Shown in pieces: positions 10,560 to 14,248 of a DNA stretch of 14,248 nucleotides. The position numbers and the translations under genes were made by a program. The stretch's first letter is position 1; each line of letters begins with the position of its first letter. Under the pieces are notes generated by a model. It did no database searches and was not told the origin of the DNA. It worked only from the letters and a program-made list of their open reading frames with translations. The stretch comes from Acephala macrosclerotiorum (Eukaryota; Ascomycota; Leotiomycetes; Helotiales; Mollisiaceae), in assembly GCA_014904845.1 (NCBI GenBank), contig MU119890.1:1-14248 (forward strand), written 5' to 3'.

Positions 10560-11560
10560 ATAAATATTTTTATCGATTCGTAGTCGATTTCTTTGAAAAT
10601 TCGTTTTTTAATATATATTAAAAATCTTTTTATAAATTCGCGTTTTTGATATTATTTGTTTAATTTGTTTCGTTTGATTAATTTTTTGAATACTCGATCG
10701 AACAAATCCACGTACGTTTTTGTCGTTAAAAAACCTTTCGTAGATTAATCGATGATTTTATATAGAAATTTTATATTTATTCGATAATACTTTTAATCGT
10801 ATTCGTGAAATTTTTTTTTTAAAACGTTGTAAAACTCTTTTTTTAAATAGTTTTTAGTATTGTATTTTGATATAAATCGAATTTGTTTTTTGTAAATCGG
10901 GTTAATATATTGCAAAAGTCGTATTTTTTTGGTTTTTGAGGTAATTTTATAGTCTTCGTATATGTCGTCGTATTATTTCAAAAAAGTCGTAATATTGTTT
11001 TTTTTTGAATTAAAATGTTCTAGGGACTCCAGGGAGAGGTATTTGTAGCTTTGGTATGAGTATGTATTTCTCGAAATTTTGTATTTTTGAGAGATTGTTT
11101 TTATTGTTTGTAGAAGATTTTTTAGAAGGGGTCGATGGCGTGGTTAAAATGAAAGTGTTTTTTGTTGAAAAGAGTGAATTTTGACGCGAATGATTTACTG
11201 ATTTTAGTCTTTGGATTGAAAATTAGTTTGGTAATTTAAGAGTACGAATTTTCAAATTGTTATTTTTAAGTGAGATTCGTTTTAAAAATTGGTTTCTATT
11301 CATATCGTCTTCTCGTAAAATCTTTTTTATTCCAATTCTTACTCGAAACTTCGTTTGTTTATTCGTTTTAATAAAATGTATTTTTTAAATAGACACTTTT
11401 TTAGTCGATTTCTCTCGATTAAAATTTCCTATCTCAGTTTTTTTCGTATTGTTTTTTAAAATCCGAAGTTTATTTTGATTTTATTGTTTCAATTTAAAAG
11501 CGATCACGAACGATCCGCGAATTGCGACTTTTAAAAGAATTAAGATTAAAATATAAAATA
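10560..11560 (-). pseudogene. gag: Decayed gag N-terminal region
   Basis: Downstream of the 5' LTR and PBS on the minus strand, a frame in the same phase as pol has few stops. The clearest part, about 11390-11005, includes runs such as ILREDDMNRNQFLKRISL and a Ser/Thr/Pro/Asn-rich stretch near 11130-11090. Around 10860-10790 the pattern QRFKKKIS resembles a capsid-like gag region, but weakly. The position and basic, low-complexity composition fit the structural protein that packages the element's RNA. The start codon cannot be fixed. Between about 10560 and 9990 stops are dense and the phase changes. Confidence 0.6.
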
Positions 11561-11952
11561 ATGAAATAATTTCGTTTTTTAATACTACAATTTTTTTTCT
11601 TTTTCGTACTAAAGTTTTCTTTTTTATATTCCAATTTCCGTTGGGAATAAAACTAATTATCGTAAATAATTACCGCGAGTTTTTTTTTTTTTTTTTTTAT
11701 ATTCGTTTTAATACTAATTATTTCGAGTAATTTAATACGTAATTTTTATAAATTAATATTTCTTTACAATTTCGCAATCTCGTAATTAAATTATTTAATT
11801 TCGAACAATATAATCAAAACAAAAAGTTCTCGTTAATTAATTTTCAGTTTTCGATTTCTAGTAATTTGAGTTTCTTTTTAATAACAATAAAAAACAGAAT
11901 ATACAAATCGTATATAAACAATTCTCAGCGAAGTCCACTGGGATAATTCATT
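11561..11952. other. Leader region between PBS and gag
   Basis: The start of this stretch lies in the still-open gag phase. Above about 11640 I find no supported reading frame. It would be the 5' untranslated leader of the retroelement RNA. It contains a run of 19 T at 11680-11698 (A run on the coding strand). Confidence 0.5.
11680..11698 (+). repeat. Homopolymer run of 19 T
   Basis: Nineteen T in a row on the plus strand, A on the element's coding strand. Its length could be affected by assembly or sequencing error. Confidence 0.9.
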
Positions 11953-11970
11953 TTTTAGCGTCGTTTACCA
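11953..11970 (-). promoter_or_regulatory. Probable primer binding site (PBS)
   Basis: One base inside the 5' LTR the minus strand reads TGGTAAACGACGC. A TGG at this position pairs with the CCA tail of a tRNA that primes reverse transcription. I cannot name the tRNA, and mutation may have changed some positions. Confidence 0.6.
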
Positions 11971-11971
11971 A

Positions 11972-12229
11972 TGTAGAAAAGTAATAAAGTACAAAACAAA
12001 AAAACTCAACCGTAGATCAGTTCGTTTTAACCAGTGAATTAAACTTATTCGAAGTAATTCGTAATTCGTAAATCAATCAATTAATCAATTAAAATCGAAG
12101 TAAAAAAGTTTTTTTATTAGTCTATAGTGAGCGAAAGCTCTTTATGTACTAGAAGACACGTGATTATCACTGCCTTCGAAACTAGCTATTTACAAGGATT
12201 TTGAAGAGAGAATATATAGTCTTATTATA
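11972..12229 (-). repeat. 5' LTR (right end on the plus strand)
   Basis: This is the partner of the repeat at 113-370, with identical length. It has kept many C and G bases that the other LTR lost, and it has lost others, so the two LTRs mutated independently after insertion. In a minus-strand element this LTR would carry the promoter; CACGTG is intact at 12157-12162. Base composition changes abruptly at its right edge, where the heavily mutated target sequence begins. Confidence 0.93.
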
Positions 12230-12233
12230 ATAA
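12230..12233. repeat. Target site duplication, right copy (ATAA)
   Basis: ATAA directly follows the right LTR. From here on the sequence aligns to 4619 onward, while the left flank aligns up to 4622. This is the expected picture for integrase-made staggered cuts in a known target sequence. Confidence 0.8.
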
Positions 12234-14248
12234 TTTTCAAATTATTATTTTATTTATTTTTTCGAACAAATAATTTTTTTTAATTAATTTATTTAATAAA
12301 TTTAATATAAATTTAATTATTTATATAATAATTTAATATTTTTAAATATATTTTAATTAATAAATTTAATATTATATATTAAAACAAAAATTTTTTCTCG
12401 AATTAATTTTTTTTGTATTTAATAATAAACATCGAAATATATTTAATTTTATTTATAATTATATTTTTTTTTTAATTTCGATTTTTTTATATTTTTATTT
12501 CATATTTTAATTTGTTTAATTTTTAATTTAAAAAATTTTACTCGATTATATATTTCGTTTCAATTAAAAGTTTTTCAAATAAAAAATCGAATTTCAATAA
12601 ATAAAACAATTTTTTTACTATAAATTATATAAAATAATATATATTTAATTAATTTATAAATAATCGTTTAATCTACAAAAAAAACAATTAATAAGTATTT
12701 CAATTAGTTTTTTTTACTTTTTTTTATTAAAACAATTAATATAATAATAATAAATTAATATTTTTATTTAATTGTTTCGTTTATTTTCGAATTATATATA
12801 AAAATAATAATTTGTTTAATTTCGAATTTATTTAATTTTTTAATAATAATTTTTTTGAATTTAAATTTTTCGTTTAATTTTATATAATTAAAAACGTTGT
12901 ATTTATAAATAATATTATTATAAATAAATTTAATAATTTTTTTAAAAATCGAATTTTTTATTAATTTAATTTTAATTCAATTAAAAAAATTATTTCGTAT
13001 TATAATTAAATTATCGAATATTTTATATTACGAGAATTTAATTATATTTATTTTAATGTAATAAAATAATAGAATTATTTTCTAAAAATATAAAATTTTT
13101 TCGTATTTTTTTTTATTTTTATATTAATAATCACTTTAATTTACTATAAAATCTCGAATATTTTCATAGTATTTTTTTTAGTAATATCGATTAATTATTT
13201 GATAATAATATTTTTTTTTTTTAATACATTCGAATTTATTATATAATTCAATTATAATTATTATACGTTATTTTAAATCGTTTAAAATAAATCGAAATAA
13301 ATAAAATTTAATAATATTTTTTTACAATATTTTATTTCGAATATTATAATCGACGAATTTTCGAATTAATTTACGAAATTCTATTTTCGAAAACTATTTT
13401 AATCGTTTTAAAATTATTAAATACTAAATAATATTTTGAGAATAATTCGAATAATTATTATTAAAAAAAAAAAAATATTATTATTATTATTATTATTTAA
13501 TAGTTTATTGATTTCAGAAAAAGTAATTAATATAATATATACGAAAAATGTAATTAATATCGAAAATTGAAAATTAAAAATATTGAATTTAAAAAAATTG
13601 TTTTAAATTTAATCTAATAATTCAAATAAATATTTTCGTTTTATGTATTTATTTTTAATTACAAATGATTTATTTTCAATTTTTCGATTAATTTTGCGTT
13701 TTTTAATTGAAATTAAAATTATTTTAATGTAATTAAATTCGATTATAATAAATTTATTAATATATATTTTTTTTTTAAATTATTGTTTTTTATTTACGAT
13801 TTTTTAAATAATTCGTTTGTAGTAATATAAATACTTTTTTTAATATATTTGATTTTAAAATCGAACAATTGTATTCAAATAAATTAATAAATAATTAAAA
13901 CGTTAAAAAAATTTATTATTATTCGATTCAATTAAATAATAAACGTATTAATATTCGTTTTAAAAATGAAATAAATACTATATAATCAAAATCGTAATTT
14001 GTAAAAAGATTTTAAAATTTTTCGATATTTTCTTTTTATCGTATTATAGTTTTATTTAATAATATTTTAAAGTTTTAATTTGTATCGAATTATTTGTTTT
14101 TATTTTTTATTATTATATTAATCGAGTATTTTTTTATATTTTTACTAATTAATATTAATACTTAGAATAATCATTTTTTATTTATTAATAAAATTGTAAT
14201 AAATTTTGTAAAATATTAAAATCGTTGTAAATTTGTTTTATAAAAATA
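12230..14248 (-). pseudogene. Right flank: pol (integrase and RNase H) of an older family copy
   Basis: This segment aligns over its whole length to 4619-6640, same orientation, with a net difference of only 3 bases. The region covers integrase and RNase H. Nearly all C and G outside CpG have become T and A on both strands, so stops are very frequent. It sometimes keeps C or G where the internal copy lost them (for example ACGAGA near 13030 versus GTAAAA near 5420), so neither copy derives from the other. It is the target into which the 12.1-kb element jumped and continues past the right window edge. Confidence 0.93.

Larger units (their letters stand above)
113..12229 (-). mobile_element. 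RIP-degraded Ty3/gypsy LTR retrotransposon, about 12.1 kb
   Basis: Two 258-bp direct repeats, each starting TGTAG on the plus strand and ending TTACA or its mutated form TTATA, bound an internal region that reads gag, protease, RT, RNase H, integrase on the minus strand. That order (integrase last) defines Ty3/gypsy rather than Ty1/copia. A primer binding site follows the right LTR, and a purine-rich stretch lies next to the left LTR on the minus strand, which fixes the orientation. ATAA is duplicated at both outer ends. At 12.1 kb with short LTRs the element is long for its type, mainly because of about 4 kb after pol. Every coding frame is broken by stops that single transitions explain, so it is not autonomous. 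Its identity as a Ty3/gypsy element is secure; the host is inferred. Confidence 0.93.

Noticed and set aside
113..12229. CRISPR array, tRNA or rRNA genes
   Set aside because: No spaced array of short repeats, no cloverleaf-like segment and no rRNA-like conserved core could be seen on either strand.
1..14248. Naturally AT-rich genome (mitochondrial, apicomplexan, microsporidian) as the cause of the composition
   Set aside because: Repeat copies in the same window differ by dense C/T and G/A transitions while keeping length, and former Trp, Gln and Arg codons are stops. Mutation of repeats explains this better than background composition.

Overview
The window is a very AT-rich block of fungal-type repeat DNA. 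I see no intact host gene in it. It holds one LTR retrotransposon of the Ty3/gypsy type on the minus strand (113-12229), with two 258-bp LTRs. This element sits inside another, older copy of the same family, whose remains flank it on both sides (1-112 and 12230-14248). Repeat copies differ almost only by C/T and G/A transitions and carry many stop codons at former Gln, Arg and Trp positions. That is the signature of repeat-induced point mutation (RIP) or a similar cytosine-deaminating defence. The most likely source is therefore a filamentous ascomycete; this is inferred from the mutation pattern and the RT/integrase signatures, and I cannot name the species.

Layout, in minus-strand order. 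The 5' LTR is 11972-12229 and is followed after one base by a primer binding site (about 11953-11970). A decayed gag frame runs from about 11560 to 10560. A decayed gag/protease frame, in another phase, runs from about 9990 to 8371. Pol is a single phase from about 8445 to 4310, with pre-RT, reverse transcriptase (FLDD box at 7041-7052), RNase H and integrase (zinc finger plus DDE core) in the normal Ty3/gypsy order. After pol come about 4 kb before the 3' LTR (113-370). Parts of that stretch (908 to about 3420) form an unusually open minus-strand frame of unknown product, a possible extra ORF. All genes are pseudogenes.

The insertion can be read directly. The flanks 1-112 and 12230-14248 align to the element's own integrase/RNase H region (4511-4622 and 4619-6640). 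The empty site ATAAT (4619-4623) therefore shows that ATAA was duplicated at 109-112 and 12230-12233. The flanking copy has lost nearly all C and G on both strands outside CpG. The inserted element is mutated in strand-biased blocks: C-poor at about 2030-3960 and 9180-11280, G-poor at about 4140-7100. This suggests at least two separate mutation episodes, and CpG sites are preferentially spared throughout.

Translations and difference counts were made by eye from the sequence; no database search was run.
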